From CAZBSE01 sp964578625 (GTDB lineage: Bacteria; Actinomycetota; Humimicrobiia; Humimicrobiales; Humimicrobiaceae): a stretch of 64,000 nt of DNA. Of this stretch, positions 52,437 through 61,709 are shown in pieces; the first letter of the stretch is position 1, and every line of letters begins with the position of its first letter. The stretch spans positions 1-64,000 of the forward strand of contig CAZODQ010000006.1 in the NCBI GenBank assembly GCA_964578625.1, in the 5' to 3' direction. The notes beneath the pieces are model-generated. The model was not told the DNA's origin. It searched no databases and saw only the letters and a program-made list of their open reading frames with translations. A program made the position numbers and the translations under genes.

Positions 52437-52442
52437 ATCACC
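52437..52442 (-). promoter_or_regulatory. Ribosome-binding site of rsmD (supports ATT start)
   Basis: Minus-strand GGTGAT matches the 3' part of the extended anti-Shine-Dalgarno complement (AAGGAGGTGATC) and is 5 nt from ATT 52431, the correct spacing. Confidence 0.6.
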
Positions 52443-52453
52443 ATCTAATATAA

Positions 52454-54208
52454 TTATTCTATTGAAAATATATAGGGATACAAGGGTTGTCCCCCTTTAT
52501 GCATCTCTACATCCATTTTGGGATAATATTTCTTCAGCTTCTTCTTGATGTTATCCATATCCTCAGGTGTAGCATCTATACCGGTATAAAAAGTGATAAC
52601 TTCTTCTGAACCTTCTGCAATATCTCTTATAAGATCGACAGTTGCATCTACAATATCATCCGATACTACCTTTAACTTACCATTGGACAGTCCGATATAT
52701 TCACCTTTCTTTATTTCACCGACTTTAAGATTCGCGTCTCTGACTGCCTTTGTTATTTCACCGCTTTTTGTTTTAACAGCTGCTTCTTCCATATTTTCCA
52801 GATTTTCTTCTATACCTGCATCAGGATTATAGTTCAGTATCGCTGATATACCTGCCGGAATGGCTCTGGTAGAGACTACGTAAACGCTTTTATCCTTCAC
52901 GATTTTTTTTGCCTGGTTTGATGTGAGTATAATATTTTTATTATTGGGGAATATGATAATTTCTGTGGCATCAGTACTGTTTACGGCTTTCACTATATCA
53001 TATGTTGACGGATTCATGCTCTGTCCGCCGCTCACAATAACATCCGTGCCGATACTCTTAAAAATTTCTTTTAGTTCCTCTCCACTGGCCACAGCTATCA
53101 ATGCAGTCTTCTTTTCCACTTCCTCTGCCTCTTTTGCTTCTTCCGCTTTTTTCTCCGGTCCTTCCATTTCCTTTACTTCTTCTTCTCTCTGATCTTTCAT
53201 ATTATTTATCTGAATTTCATGTAATGTTCCTTCCTTTATAGCTCTCTTTAAAACCTTGTGCGGATTATTTGTATGAACATGTATTTTTACAAAACTTTCA
53301 TTTCCAACAACCATTGCACTGTCGCCAAAAGTCTCAATGCGCTCCTTTAACCTTTCTACATCTATCTTGCTGCCTTTAAGCAGAAATTCCGTACAGTAAG
53401 TATATTTGATATCATAAGTAGCTTTTACTTCCTTTAACCTGTCTTTTCCGGTTTTTGCAGTACTACCTTTAGATTCACTGTCTATATTATCACTGTCCGG
53501 TCCTGTGCTGCTGCCGGATTCCGAAGATTTATTTCTCTTAGCCCCACCTGCCATTCTTTTTAACTCACCATTCGCACCATCGATTGTGTTAAAAGCTTTT
53601 CTGGTTCCTTTCAATATATCCAGGATACCCTGGGCTCCGGCATCTACCACATCAGCTTTCTTTAATACCGGCAAAAGATAAGTACTCCTCTCAACAGATT
53701 TTTCAGCTTCATAAATAATCTTATCCAGAAGTTCTATTAATTTTATTTTATCAGTGTTGTCAGTCAAGTTATCTACAAATCTGTGGATATCCTTGATAGT
53801 TGTGAGCATCGTACCTTCAGTCGGATCCTGTACGGAACTATACGCCAGATCTTTCGAAGATTTTAATGCTTCTCTTACCACATCCAGATCCAGGGTATCG
53901 CTTTTTATTATAATGTCGAAAAAACCTTTAAGTATCTGTGATAATATTACACCGGAATTCCCCCTTGCTCCCATAAGCGCTCCAAAGGAAGCTTTATCAA
54001 GTACACTTTTTACGGAAAAATCTTTAAGCTTTAAAAGTTCCTCTTTGATCGAATTCAGAGTGAGCAGCATGTTGGTCCCGGTATCTCCGTCAGGGACAGG
54101 AAAAACATTAAGGTCATTGATTTTTTCCTCATTTTTCTTAAAATTCTCCAGTATTATATCAACGACTTTTTTTAGATTTTCGTTGTTTATTTTGTCTATC
54201 TTTGCCAT
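52454..54208 (-). CDS. fakA: DAK2/DhaL-domain protein (FakA-like fatty acid kinase subunit)
   Basis: The 584-residue protein has an N-terminal DhaL domain with VFPVPDGDTGTNMLLTL near 37 and ARGNSGVILSQILKGF near 80, a linker rich in Ser/Gly, a middle domain and a C-terminal DegV-like half (VVSTRAIPAGISAILNYNPD). FakA phosphorylates fatty acids held by FakB in Gram-positive bacteria. FakB is not in the window. It lies beside rpmB as in many Gram-positive genomes, in divergent orientation. Confidence 0.88.
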   Translation of the reverse strand: MAKIDKINNENLKKVVDIILENFKKNEEKINDLNVFPVPDGDTGTNMLLTLNSIKEELLKLKDFSVKSVLDKASFGALMGARGNSGVILSQILKGFFDIIIKSDTLDLDVVREALKSSKDLAYSSVQDPTEGTMLTTIKDIHRFVDNLTDNTDKIKLIELLDKIIYEAEKSVERSTYLLPVLKKADVVDAGAQGILDILKGTRKAFNTIDGANGELKRMAGGAKRNKSSESGSSTGPDSDNIDSESKGSTAKTGKDRLKEVKATYDIKYTYCTEFLLKGSKIDVERLKERIETFGDSAMVVGNESFVKIHVHTNNPHKVLKRAIKEGTLHEIQINNMKDQREEEVKEMEGPEKKAEEAKEAEEVEKKTALIAVASGEELKEIFKSIGTDVIVSGGQSMNPSTYDIVKAVNSTDATEIIIFPNNKNIILTSNQAKKIVKDKSVYVVSTRAIPAGISAILNYNPDAGIEENLENMEEAAVKTKSGEITKAVRDANLKVGEIKKGEYIGLSNGKLKVVSDDIVDATVDLIRDIAEGSEEVITFYTGIDATPEDMDNIKKKLKKYYPKMDVEMHKGGQPLYPYIFSIE

Positions 54209-54226
54209 TTTAACTTCTTGTTAAAA
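54208..54226 (-). promoter_or_regulatory. Hairpin over the DAK2 gene start
   Basis: Minus-strand TTTTAAC-AAGAA-GTTAAAA forms a 7-bp stem whose last base is the A of the ATG. It would occlude the start and covers any ribosome site; a regulatory role is a guess. Confidence 0.3.
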
Positions 54227-54258
54227 TTACAAATTACACCAGAATATTCTAACATTTC

Positions 54259-54287
54259 ATATCAGATTTCACCTTATCTCTATTCAA
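54259..54287 (-). promoter_or_regulatory. Candidate promoter of the DAK2 gene
   Basis: Minus-strand TTGAAT (54282-54287), 17-bp spacer, TGATAT (54259-54264), about 45 nt ahead of the ATG. It sits in the 305-bp gap shared with the divergent rpmB promoter. No other gene was seen in that gap. Confidence 0.4.
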
Positions 54288-54405
54288 AAACAAGCCGACT
54301 ATCTCCTATAGGGTCATATTAATATTTTTATCTATTTTTACACAGATTAAGACTTTATTTACAAAAAAATGTTTCTTGCCACTTTTATTTACTTCTATAC
54401 TATCC

Positions 54406-54434
54406 TTGAAAATTAAATAATAAAATGCTAATAT
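54406..54434 (+). promoter_or_regulatory. Candidate rpmB promoter
   Basis: Plus-strand TTGAAA (54406-54411), 17-bp spacer, TAATAT (54429-54434), giving a ~73-nt leader. A second -10-like TATAAT at 54487-54492 lacks a matching -35 box. Confidence 0.5.
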
Positions 54435-54513
54435 TCCTTGCTGTCTTGTTTATAATTATTTATGTATACATAGATGACAAATAAAATATAATTTTTAACA
54501 TATAGGAGATAAA

Positions 54514-54705
54514 ATGTCCGGTGTTTGTGAGATCTGCGGTAAAAAAACTGCCTTTGGGAATAATGTAAGCCATTCACATAAAAAAACGAAAAGGACTTTT
54601 AAATCAAATATTCACAAGGCAAAGGTTGAATATAAGGGAAAGATTAAAACAATGAATATATGCACTAAATGCCTTAAGTCCGGCAAGGTTAAAAAAATAA
54701 TCTAA
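54514..54705 (+). CDS. rpmB: 50S ribosomal protein L28, zinc form
   Basis: The 63-residue protein starts MSGVCEICGKKTAFGNNVSHS and ends NICTKCLKSGKVKKII; the CEIC and CTKC pairs make the zinc-binding form. A good AGGAG ribosome site lies 5 nt ahead. It is one of only two plus-strand genes in the window, divergent from the DAK2 gene and convergent with the next gene. No terminator hairpin was seen at its end. Confidence 0.96.
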   Translation: MSGVCEICGKKTAFGNNVSHSHKKTKRTFKSNIHKAKVEYKGKIKTMNICTKCLKSGKVKKII

Positions 54706-54719
54706 AATCAAACAGCAGA

Positions 54720-55151
54720 CTATTTATTTACTGCATCCGATAATTTTTTTCTCATATCATCTGCCCATGAGCCGTATACCGACTTTGAAGATTCTATGAA
54801 TTCCTCTATCTCTTTTTTGCTGAAGTTCATATTTACTTTAAGCCCGTAAACGCATCTGTATGTCATTTTTGCCTGTCTTATGAGTTCTGCGGTTTTCGGA
54901 TCCGAACTTATCAGTGTCTGCATTCTTACAATATCCTTGAATTCGTCAGTTCCGGGTGCGGTTCCGCATATTTCAAGTGCCTTTTTCTTTAGCATTTCCC
55001 TTGCATCATTTACCCTCTTTTTTGACTCTTCCGAGAGTTTTAAAATACTTAAAAAATCCAGATCCGATAAATTTAAGGACAACTCCTTTTTTTCACCCTC
55101 AGATAAACCGCTGGCGGATGCTTTTTCTTTTCTTCTCCCAAATAATCCCAT
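54720..55151 (-). CDS. Unknown protein with an N-terminal LFGRRK motif
   Basis: Not recognised. The 143-residue protein begins MGLFGRRKEKASASGLSEGEKK and is helical and charged, with a region FKDIVRMQTLISSDPKTAELIRQ and a YGLKVNMNFSKKEIEEFI segment near the end. No membrane segment or catalytic motif. It has an AAGGAA ribosome site. It resembles the unknown gene at 29037-29459 only in its MxLFGRxK start. Confidence 0.75.
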   Translation of the reverse strand: MGLFGRRKEKASASGLSEGEKKELSLNLSDLDFLSILKLSEESKKRVNDAREMLKKKALEICGTAPGTDEFKDIVRMQTLISSDPKTAELIRQAKMTYRCVYGLKVNMNFSKKEIEEFIESSKSVYGSWADDMRKKLSDAVNK

Positions 55152-55227
55152 CTTATTTCCTTTCTTTAAACTTTTAAAAACTTTATTTTACCAGGACATT
55201 CTTCGTACCAGGACTTTGATCATTAAA

Positions 55228-56718
55228 TCAATCAGAACCCTTTTTAATAAGACTGCATATAAAACCGCCCTCACTGTTAAAATAATAAGGCATTATTTCA
55301 AAAAAGCTTTTTCCGTTTAAACCAGCATCACCTTCTTTCATACCATAGAATGATACTGAGTCATCACGGTTATCTGACCTTTCCATATTGTAACGTCCTT
55401 TAAAATCTCCTAAAAACTTCTCAATAACCTTCTGATTTTCTAAAGGCGATAGTGTGCAGGTATAAAAAACAAGTCTTCCCCCGTCCTTAAGATACCTGTC
55501 ACAGTTTACCATTATTCTATAAGACATCTTAGAAAGCCGTATTATATCATTCATTTCCTTATTGTATTTTACATCAGGATTCTTGGAAATAGTCCCAAAT
55601 GCACTGCAGGGGGTATCTATCAAAATCCTGTCAAAATATCCTGTTAAACCTCCCCGTGTCTCTTTTTTCATAAAAAGTCTTTGTCTCTTCATGTCCTGGT
55701 TTTTATGTAAAAAATCCGGTTCTGCCGCATCAGACTCTATAACTCTTACATTCTTTATTTTTAGCCTTTCAAGATTACTTCTCAGCATCTTTAATCTTTC
55801 CCTATTGATATCTACAGAAAAAATTTCTCCTTTGCTTCCAACCAGTTCTGCAATATATGCGGTTTTGCCCCCTGGTGCCGCGCATACATCCAGTACCTTC
55901 TCATTTTTACACGGATCAAGAAAATACCTCACAGCTATCTGTGAAGAAAGGTCCTGGACCGAGATAAGACCTCTCCTGTAAATATCGGTTTCCGAAATGT
56001 CCTGGACACTTAAAATTTCTACTGTGCTTTCCTGTATATTCCCGGGCAGAAGATTTTCATCAGCCGGTACTATATCTAATTTTTCCCCCAGCTCCTTTTT
56101 TGAGATCCTGCCTTTATTAAACCTTAGGTAAATATGCGGATTTTCATTAAGCGATTTGCAGATTAAGACTGCCTTTTCTCTTTTATACAAATCAAGCCAG
56201 TATTTTACCAGCCATGCAGGGTAAGAATATCTTAAACTTATTTTATCTACCTCTCCTGCTGCTGATTTATCTATTTTTTCTTCTACAAACATATTAAGGT
56301 TCGAAATCGAACTTGCTCTCCGAAGCACGGCATTTACGAATTTTGAAGAGGAGAGAGATACATTGCTCCTGGCCAGCTTTACACATTCATCTACCGCAGA
56401 ATAAGACGGAATCTTATTCATATATAAAAGCTGATAAATCCCCATGCGGAGAATATTTAGTACTTTAAAATCAATATCTTTTATTTTTTTATCGGAAAAA
56501 AGAGAAAGTAAAAAATCAATCTTTAAAAAATACCTTACGGTTCCCTTTGCTATATTAAAAACAAAACGCCTGTCAAGACCGGACAGGCTGTATAGCTTTA
56601 AGTAGTGGTTTAATATATATTTTAAGGATTTCTTTGTTTTAAAATACCGGTTTAGAATAAGAAACACGATTTTTCTGGGATTGGTAATGCCATCTTTTTT
56701 ATCATTCAAAATTTTCAC
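55228..56718 (-). CDS. rsmB: 16S rRNA (cytosine-967-C5)-methyltransferase RsmB
   Basis: RsmB methylates C967. The 496-residue protein has an N-terminal NusB-like RNA-binding domain (residues 12-145) and a Rossmann methyltransferase with VCAAPGGKTAYIAEL near 268, IDTPCSAFGTI (first catalytic Cys) near 365 and FYTCTLSPLENQKVIEKF (second Cys) near 420. It overlaps fmt by 17 nt. The protein is longer than the ~430-450 usual length because of C-terminal and linker insertions. Confidence 0.94.
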   Translation of the reverse strand: MKILNDKKDGITNPRKIVFLILNRYFKTKKSLKYILNHYLKLYSLSGLDRRFVFNIAKGTVRYFLKIDFLLSLFSDKKIKDIDFKVLNILRMGIYQLLYMNKIPSYSAVDECVKLARSNVSLSSSKFVNAVLRRASSISNLNMFVEEKIDKSAAGEVDKISLRYSYPAWLVKYWLDLYKREKAVLICKSLNENPHIYLRFNKGRISKKELGEKLDIVPADENLLPGNIQESTVEILSVQDISETDIYRRGLISVQDLSSQIAVRYFLDPCKNEKVLDVCAAPGGKTAYIAELVGSKGEIFSVDINRERLKMLRSNLERLKIKNVRVIESDAAEPDFLHKNQDMKRQRLFMKKETRGGLTGYFDRILIDTPCSAFGTISKNPDVKYNKEMNDIIRLSKMSYRIMVNCDRYLKDGGRLVFYTCTLSPLENQKVIEKFLGDFKGRYNMERSDNRDDSVSFYGMKEGDAGLNGKSFFEIMPYYFNSEGGFICSLIKKGSD

Positions 56719-57664
56719 CGGCTTTTAATCTGTAGCCATTAACAAAATCCGCCGAAGACACTGCATTTTTACCCTGAAGCTGTAGTCTTTCTACCCTGAT
56801 AAGATCACTATTGCCACATCCTATTAATATCCCTTCTTTTTTATCCGCCCTTACAACAAATCCACCCCTGCCGCTGCCTTTTATATCATCAAGGTATGGA
56901 CTTTTTTCACCGCCTGAAAGGGCAACTGCCTCAAGTAACTTAATCCTGATACCTTTCCATAGACAATAAGCACCTGGTTTGGAACTGAAGGCTCTTATTT
57001 TGTTTACTATTTCCCGTGCTGTGCATTTCCAATTTATCTTTAAGTCCTCTTTTTTTATCTTGGTGCTGTAAACAACACCGCTCTCATCCTGGGGATATGG
57101 TTTCAATACTCCATCTTCCAATAAATTCAGGACTGCCACCAGCAGTGATTTTCCGAATATTATTGATTTATATTCCAAGCTGTCCCTGTTGTCGTTGACT
57201 TCCAATCCAAAACTTACCTGTGCATAAATACGGCCGGCATCCACTTCAGGGGTCACCTCTATTATACTTATACCACCGTTCTTATCACCATTTAACAGGG
57301 TGCTTACTATAGGCGTGGGACCTCTGTATCTCGGCAGAAGCGAGGGGTGCACGTTAAGCCACCTTGCAGAGGTGAGTTCAAATATTTTAGCGGGGAATAT
57401 CTTTCCGAAGGACACTACCAGTGCGGTATCAAAATTAATTTTCTTTAAATTACTGTAAAAATCATCATCAAACTTTTCAACCTGTATGAGACCCGTTCCC
57501 AGCTCCAGAGCCTTAACTTTTACTATATTGGGTGTAACCTTTTTTCCCCTGCCGGCATGTTTGTCTATAATAGTAACAACTGAAGATATCTTATGCCTGG
57601 AACTGTGAATTTCTTCCAGAAAAGGAACCGATATCTCAGAAGAACCAAAAAATAATATATTCAA
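56702..57664 (-). CDS. fmt: Methionyl-tRNA formyltransferase
   Basis: Fmt formylates initiator Met-tRNA. The 320-residue protein has the folate-site motif HPSLLPRYRGPTPI near 106, VVSFGKIFPAKI near 85, and the C-terminal tRNA-binding domain with VNKIRAFSSKPGAY. It lies directly downstream of def (abutting). Confidence 0.95.
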   Translation of the reverse strand: MNILFFGSSEISVPFLEEIHSSRHKISSVVTIIDKHAGRGKKVTPNIVKVKALELGTGLIQVEKFDDDFYSNLKKINFDTALVVSFGKIFPAKIFELTSARWLNVHPSLLPRYRGPTPIVSTLLNGDKNGGISIIEVTPEVDAGRIYAQVSFGLEVNDNRDSLEYKSIIFGKSLLVAVLNLLEDGVLKPYPQDESGVVYSTKIKKEDLKINWKCTAREIVNKIRAFSSKPGAYCLWKGIRIKLLEAVALSGGEKSPYLDDIKGSGRGGFVVRADKKEGILIGCGNSDLIRVERLQLQGKNAVSSADFVNGYRLKAGENFE

Positions 57665-58180
57665 TCAAATGCTCCCTCTATCAGATATATTTAATTTAAT
57701 ATCATTTATCTTTGAAAGGAGTTCTTCTTTTGATTTCCGGTCAAGATGATCCATAAATAACACTCCGTTTAAATGATCTATTTCATGCTGGAATACTCTC
57801 GCAAGAAGACCTTCTGCCGTAAGCTCTACATCATCACCCTTTAAATTCTTTGCCCTCACCTTGATCCTGAAAAATCTTTTAACACTAAAATCCTTTATGG
57901 AATATATACTCAGGCAGCCTTCGTCACTTTTTATTTTATGATCATCCATAATTTCGATCTCCGGATTTATAAATGCATGTATCTTATTATCAGCATTTAT
58001 AATAATCACCCTTCTGGTTATACCGATCTGCGGAGCGGCCATACCTATTCCGCCCGTCTTCTTCAATGTATCGGTTAAATCCCTGACAAGCTGCATGACA
58101 CTGCTGTCTATTTTTTCTACCTTTTTGCTTTTTTCCCTCAGAACAGGGTCGCCTATTTTTCTAATTTCTTTAACTGCCAT
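57665..58180 (-). CDS. def: Peptide deformylase
   Basis: Def removes the formyl group from new proteins. The 171-residue protein has all three motifs: GGIGMAAPQIG near 44, EGCLSIY near 91 and QHEIDHLNGVLFMD near 133 (metal ligands Cys, His, His). It abuts fmt and follows priA. Confidence 0.95.
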   Translation of the reverse strand: MAVKEIRKIGDPVLREKSKKVEKIDSSVMQLVRDLTDTLKKTGGIGMAAPQIGITRRVIIINADNKIHAFINPEIEIMDDHKIKSDEGCLSIYSIKDFSVKRFFRIKVRAKNLKGDDVELTAEGLLARVFQHEIDHLNGVLFMDHLDRKSKEELLSKINDIKLNISDRGSI

Positions 58181-58198
58181 TTTAAACCGCCCTTAGAC

Positions 58199-60463
58199 TT
58201 ATAGGATCCATACTGGATCAACATCTATAATTATTTTATTCTCATTAAATTTTTTAAATCTTTTCAGTATCAAGGAAAGTTTTTCAGCCAGAACTTCGAT
58301 ATCCAGAGATTTTATCATTATATGCCACCGGTAAAACAAATTTATTTTATAAAAAGGAGCCGGTGCAGGACCAAGAACACTACTATCAATTTTAATAGCT
58401 TTGCTTATTTCTGCAAATAATTCTTTAATATCTTTTTTTACCATGTCTTCTTTCTTCCCGGAGATTATAATATTAACTACATTTGAAAACGGAGGATAGC
58501 AGAGTTCCTTTCTGTCTTCAAGTTCTTTTATGTAAAATGATTCATAATCCATACTCAGTATATTCTGTACTACACTGGACCGGGGATTATAGGTCTGTAT
58601 TATGACCTTTCCCTTCTTTTTCTCTCTCCCCGCTCTCCCGGAGACCTGGGTGATAAGCTGGTATACCCTTTCGTTCATATGATAATCCGGAAGCCCCAGC
58701 ATCACGTCACAGTTGATGACTCCGACCAAAGTGACATCCACGATATCCAGACCCTTTGCTATCATCTGGGTACCGATAAGGATTGATCTTCCGGGTGTTG
58801 TGAATTTTTTTAGTATTTCCTGATGTGATTTTCTTTTTTTTGTTATATCAGAATCCATCCTCAGTATGGGTGTGTCTTTAAATCTCAACCTAAGTTTTGC
58901 CTGGATTTTTTGTATCCCGGAACCATATAAAAATATATTATCTGCACCGCAGACAGGACATCTTCCCGTATAATCTTGTTCTCTTCCGCAGTGATGACAC
59001 ACTAATTTTTTCCTGTCACTGTGATAGCTGTAGGAAAGATCGCATGCAGGACACTTTGGGACATTCCCGCAGCTGCTGCATATTACAAAATTACTGTATC
59101 CCCTTCTGTTTAAAAATATTATTACCTTATTACTTTTATCCAGTTCCTCCCTTACAGCAGTAAATAATTTTTTTGTAATATCCGTATCTTCTTTTAACCG
59201 GTCTATATTTTTCAGATCGACTACCTCCATTTCAAGAGGACTGCTGCTCCGGGCTTTGACAGGTATCTTAATAAGTGTAAAATCACTTTCTTTTTCGGCT
59301 CTGTACCTGGTTACAATCGATGGAGTAGCACTGCCCATAACCAGCGGGATGCTCAGTATTTTTCCCAGCTTTGCAGCTACATCTCCCGTATTATACCTTA
59401 CCAGGGTCCCTTCCTTATATGAAGGGTCATGCTCTTCATCCATTATTATTATGCCCATATCACTGACAGGAGTAAAAATCGCAGACCTTGTTCCTATTAT
59501 TATGTCAAATCTGCCTTCCCATATATCCAGCCATCTTTCATATCTTTCCGCTTCATTCATGTTGGAATGATATACACAGACTTTGTCTCCGAATTCATGT
59601 TCAAACCTTGAAAACAGCTGGGGGATAAGTGAGATCTCGGGAGTAAGAACCAGTGCCTTTCTTTTTTTCTCAAGAACCTTCCTGCAGGCAGCTATATAAA
59701 TATCTGTCTTTCCGCTGCCCGTTACACCTTCGATTAAAAACCTGTGAAAAACACTTTTTTGTATGGAGTCATCTATCTCTTTTACAGCATTTTTTTGATA
59801 GGAATTTAAATCTATCTTTTCTTTTTTTAGTTCCCCGGGACCACGGTAGTCATATTTAAAATCTCTCTTCTCTCTTTTTCTTACTACAGATATTATCTTT
59901 TTATCCGCAAGGGCAGCTATACTTGGATAGCCTGCACCTGTATTTTTTATGAGGTTTTCTTTTAAAGTCCCGCCGTTTTCTAATAGATAATCGATTATTT
60001 TTTTCTGGGAATAGTTTATTTTCCAGTCTATACTGTCTTTTAATCTGTTGTATGCATCTCTGTTAATATCTGCATAATCCCTGTATTTAAAGCCGACCTT
60101 AGGACGGATTACCGCTTTCCTGTATTTTCCTCCCGGAGGAAGAAAAAATTTTATTACACTGCCCAGAGGCTGGACATAGTAACGGCTGATCCAGTGTATA
60201 AGCTCCAGTTTCCCGGTATCAAAAACAGGCTTGCTGTCCACCACCCTAAAAATCTCTTTTATATCCTTATTTTCAAGTTCGGAGCTGTCTTTGGTCTTTA
60301 CAATGTAGCCGACCTCGGTCCTATTATTAAAGGGAACAAGAACGATTTTTCCGGTATAAATATTGGAATATAAATCCGGGGGTATCCTGTAGTCAAAAGC
60401 ATGGTCAATATCAAAGGCTTTTATATCTATATAAACCTCTGCATATTTTTTATTTATGCCCAT
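58199..60463 (-). CDS. priA: Primosomal helicase PriA
   Basis: PriA restarts stalled replication forks. The 754-residue protein has the N-terminal 3'-binding domain, Walker A EGVTGSGKTDIYIAA near 243, DEEHDPSYKEG near 338, and the zinc-binding segment with eight cysteines (CSSCGNVPKCPACD, CHHCGREQ, CPVCG) near 455-495, then helicase motifs to ITQVSGRAGREKKKG. Full length. Confidence 0.95.
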   Translation of the reverse strand: MGINKKYAEVYIDIKAFDIDHAFDYRIPPDLYSNIYTGKIVLVPFNNRTEVGYIVKTKDSSELENKDIKEIFRVVDSKPVFDTGKLELIHWISRYYVQPLGSVIKFFLPPGGKYRKAVIRPKVGFKYRDYADINRDAYNRLKDSIDWKINYSQKKIIDYLLENGGTLKENLIKNTGAGYPSIAALADKKIISVVRKREKRDFKYDYRGPGELKKEKIDLNSYQKNAVKEIDDSIQKSVFHRFLIEGVTGSGKTDIYIAACRKVLEKKRKALVLTPEISLIPQLFSRFEHEFGDKVCVYHSNMNEAERYERWLDIWEGRFDIIIGTRSAIFTPVSDMGIIIMDEEHDPSYKEGTLVRYNTGDVAAKLGKILSIPLVMGSATPSIVTRYRAEKESDFTLIKIPVKARSSSPLEMEVVDLKNIDRLKEDTDITKKLFTAVREELDKSNKVIIFLNRRGYSNFVICSSCGNVPKCPACDLSYSYHSDRKKLVCHHCGREQDYTGRCPVCGADNIFLYGSGIQKIQAKLRLRFKDTPILRMDSDITKKRKSHQEILKKFTTPGRSILIGTQMIAKGLDIVDVTLVGVINCDVMLGLPDYHMNERVYQLITQVSGRAGREKKKGKVIIQTYNPRSSVVQNILSMDYESFYIKELEDRKELCYPPFSNVVNIIISGKKEDMVKKDIKELFAEISKAIKIDSSVLGPAPAPFYKINLFYRWHIMIKSLDIEVLAEKLSLILKRFKKFNENKIIIDVDPVWIL

Positions 60464-60477
60464 TTAAAACAAAATTA

Positions 60478-61683
60478 TTACTTGAGACCCAGCATGTCCT
60501 TGATTTCATCGACTTTATCCAGTTTCTCCCATGTAAAGTCTCTGTCATGCCTTCCGAAATGCCCGTAGGCAGCAGTTTTTTTATAAATCGGCCTGAGCAG
60601 ATCCAGGTTCTTGATGATTGCTGCCGGCCTTAAGTCAAATATTTCTTTTACAGCATTTTCAATTTTTTTGATATCTACCTTTTCGGTACCAAATGTATCC
60701 ACCATAACCGATACCGGGTGGGATACGCCGATAGCATAGGCTATCTCGATTTCCAGTCTTTCGGCAGCGCCGCTGGCGACCAGGTTTTTTGCGACATGTC
60801 TTGCCTCATATGCCGCCGACCTGTCAACTTTTGATGGGTCTTTCCCTGAAAAACATCCGCCCCCGTGTCTTGCCATTCCTCCGTAAGTATCCACGATTAT
60901 CTTTCTTCCCGTAACACCCGTATCTCCCATAGGCCCGCCGACTGTAAATTCTCCGGTAGGATTTACAAATAATTTTAAATCCTTTTTTAAATACTTATCG
61001 GGTATTATCGGCTTTACTATAAACTCCCTGACATCCGGTTCTATCTGCGTATCCGGATCAATTTTAGGAGCATGCTGTGTGGCTATTACTATAGTCTCAA
61101 CAGAAACAGGTTTTCCGTTTTCATATCTTACAGTAACCTGTGATTTTCCGTCAGGTCTCAGATAAGGCAGTATACCTGCCTTTCTTACTTCCGATAAACG
61201 GTGTGCCAGCTTGTGGGCCAGCTGAATAGGAAGAGGCATGAACTCTTCGGTCTCATTGCAGGCATAACCGAACATCATTCCCTGATCACCGGCACCCTGG
61301 TTATCAAACTCATTCTCATATCCTTCGCCGACTCTGGTCTCATAGGCACTGTTGACTCCCTGTGCAATATTTGGCGACTGTTTTCCGATGGAAGTGATGA
61401 CACCGCAGGTCTCATAATCAAAACCGTATTTTGCCCTGGTATAGCCGATGTTTTTAATAACTCCCCGTACGATGTCAGGTATCTCCACATATGTCGAAGT
61501 GGTGACTTCTCCCGCCACTACGACGATCCCGGTTTTAAGCAAGGTTTCGATAGCAGTCCTGCATTGGGGATCATCTACTATAATGGCATCAAGAATCGCA
61601 TCGGAAATCTGATCCGCCATCTTATCAGGATGACCTTCAGTTACCGATTCCGATGTAAATAAGAAATCTTTTTTCTTTGTCAT
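60478..61683 (-). CDS. metK: S-adenosylmethionine synthetase
   Basis: MetK makes AdoMet from methionine and ATP. I start at ATG 61683 because AGGAGG precedes it; the frame to TTG 61698 would include that site. The 401-residue protein has ESVTEGHPDKMADQISDAIL near 11, GAGDQGMMFGYA near 128 and GGGCFSGKDPSKVDRSAAY near 276. In the canonical metK-priA order. Confidence 0.96.
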   Translation of the reverse strand: MTKKKDFLFTSESVTEGHPDKMADQISDAILDAIIVDDPQCRTAIETLLKTGIVVVAGEVTTSTYVEIPDIVRGVIKNIGYTRAKYGFDYETCGVITSIGKQSPNIAQGVNSAYETRVGEGYENEFDNQGAGDQGMMFGYACNETEEFMPLPIQLAHKLAHRLSEVRKAGILPYLRPDGKSQVTVRYENGKPVSVETIVIATQHAPKIDPDTQIEPDVREFIVKPIIPDKYLKKDLKLFVNPTGEFTVGGPMGDTGVTGRKIIVDTYGGMARHGGGCFSGKDPSKVDRSAAYEARHVAKNLVASGAAERLEIEIAYAIGVSHPVSVMVDTFGTEKVDIKKIENAVKEIFDLRPAAIIKNLDLLRPIYKKTAAYGHFGRHDRDFTWEKLDKVDEIKDMLGLK

Positions 61684-61709
61684 CGCTCCTCCTGTCAATA
61701 CTTATACAG

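Noticed and set aside
61275..61490. 71-codon minus-strand frame inside metK
   Set aside because: Out-of-frame shadow of metK.
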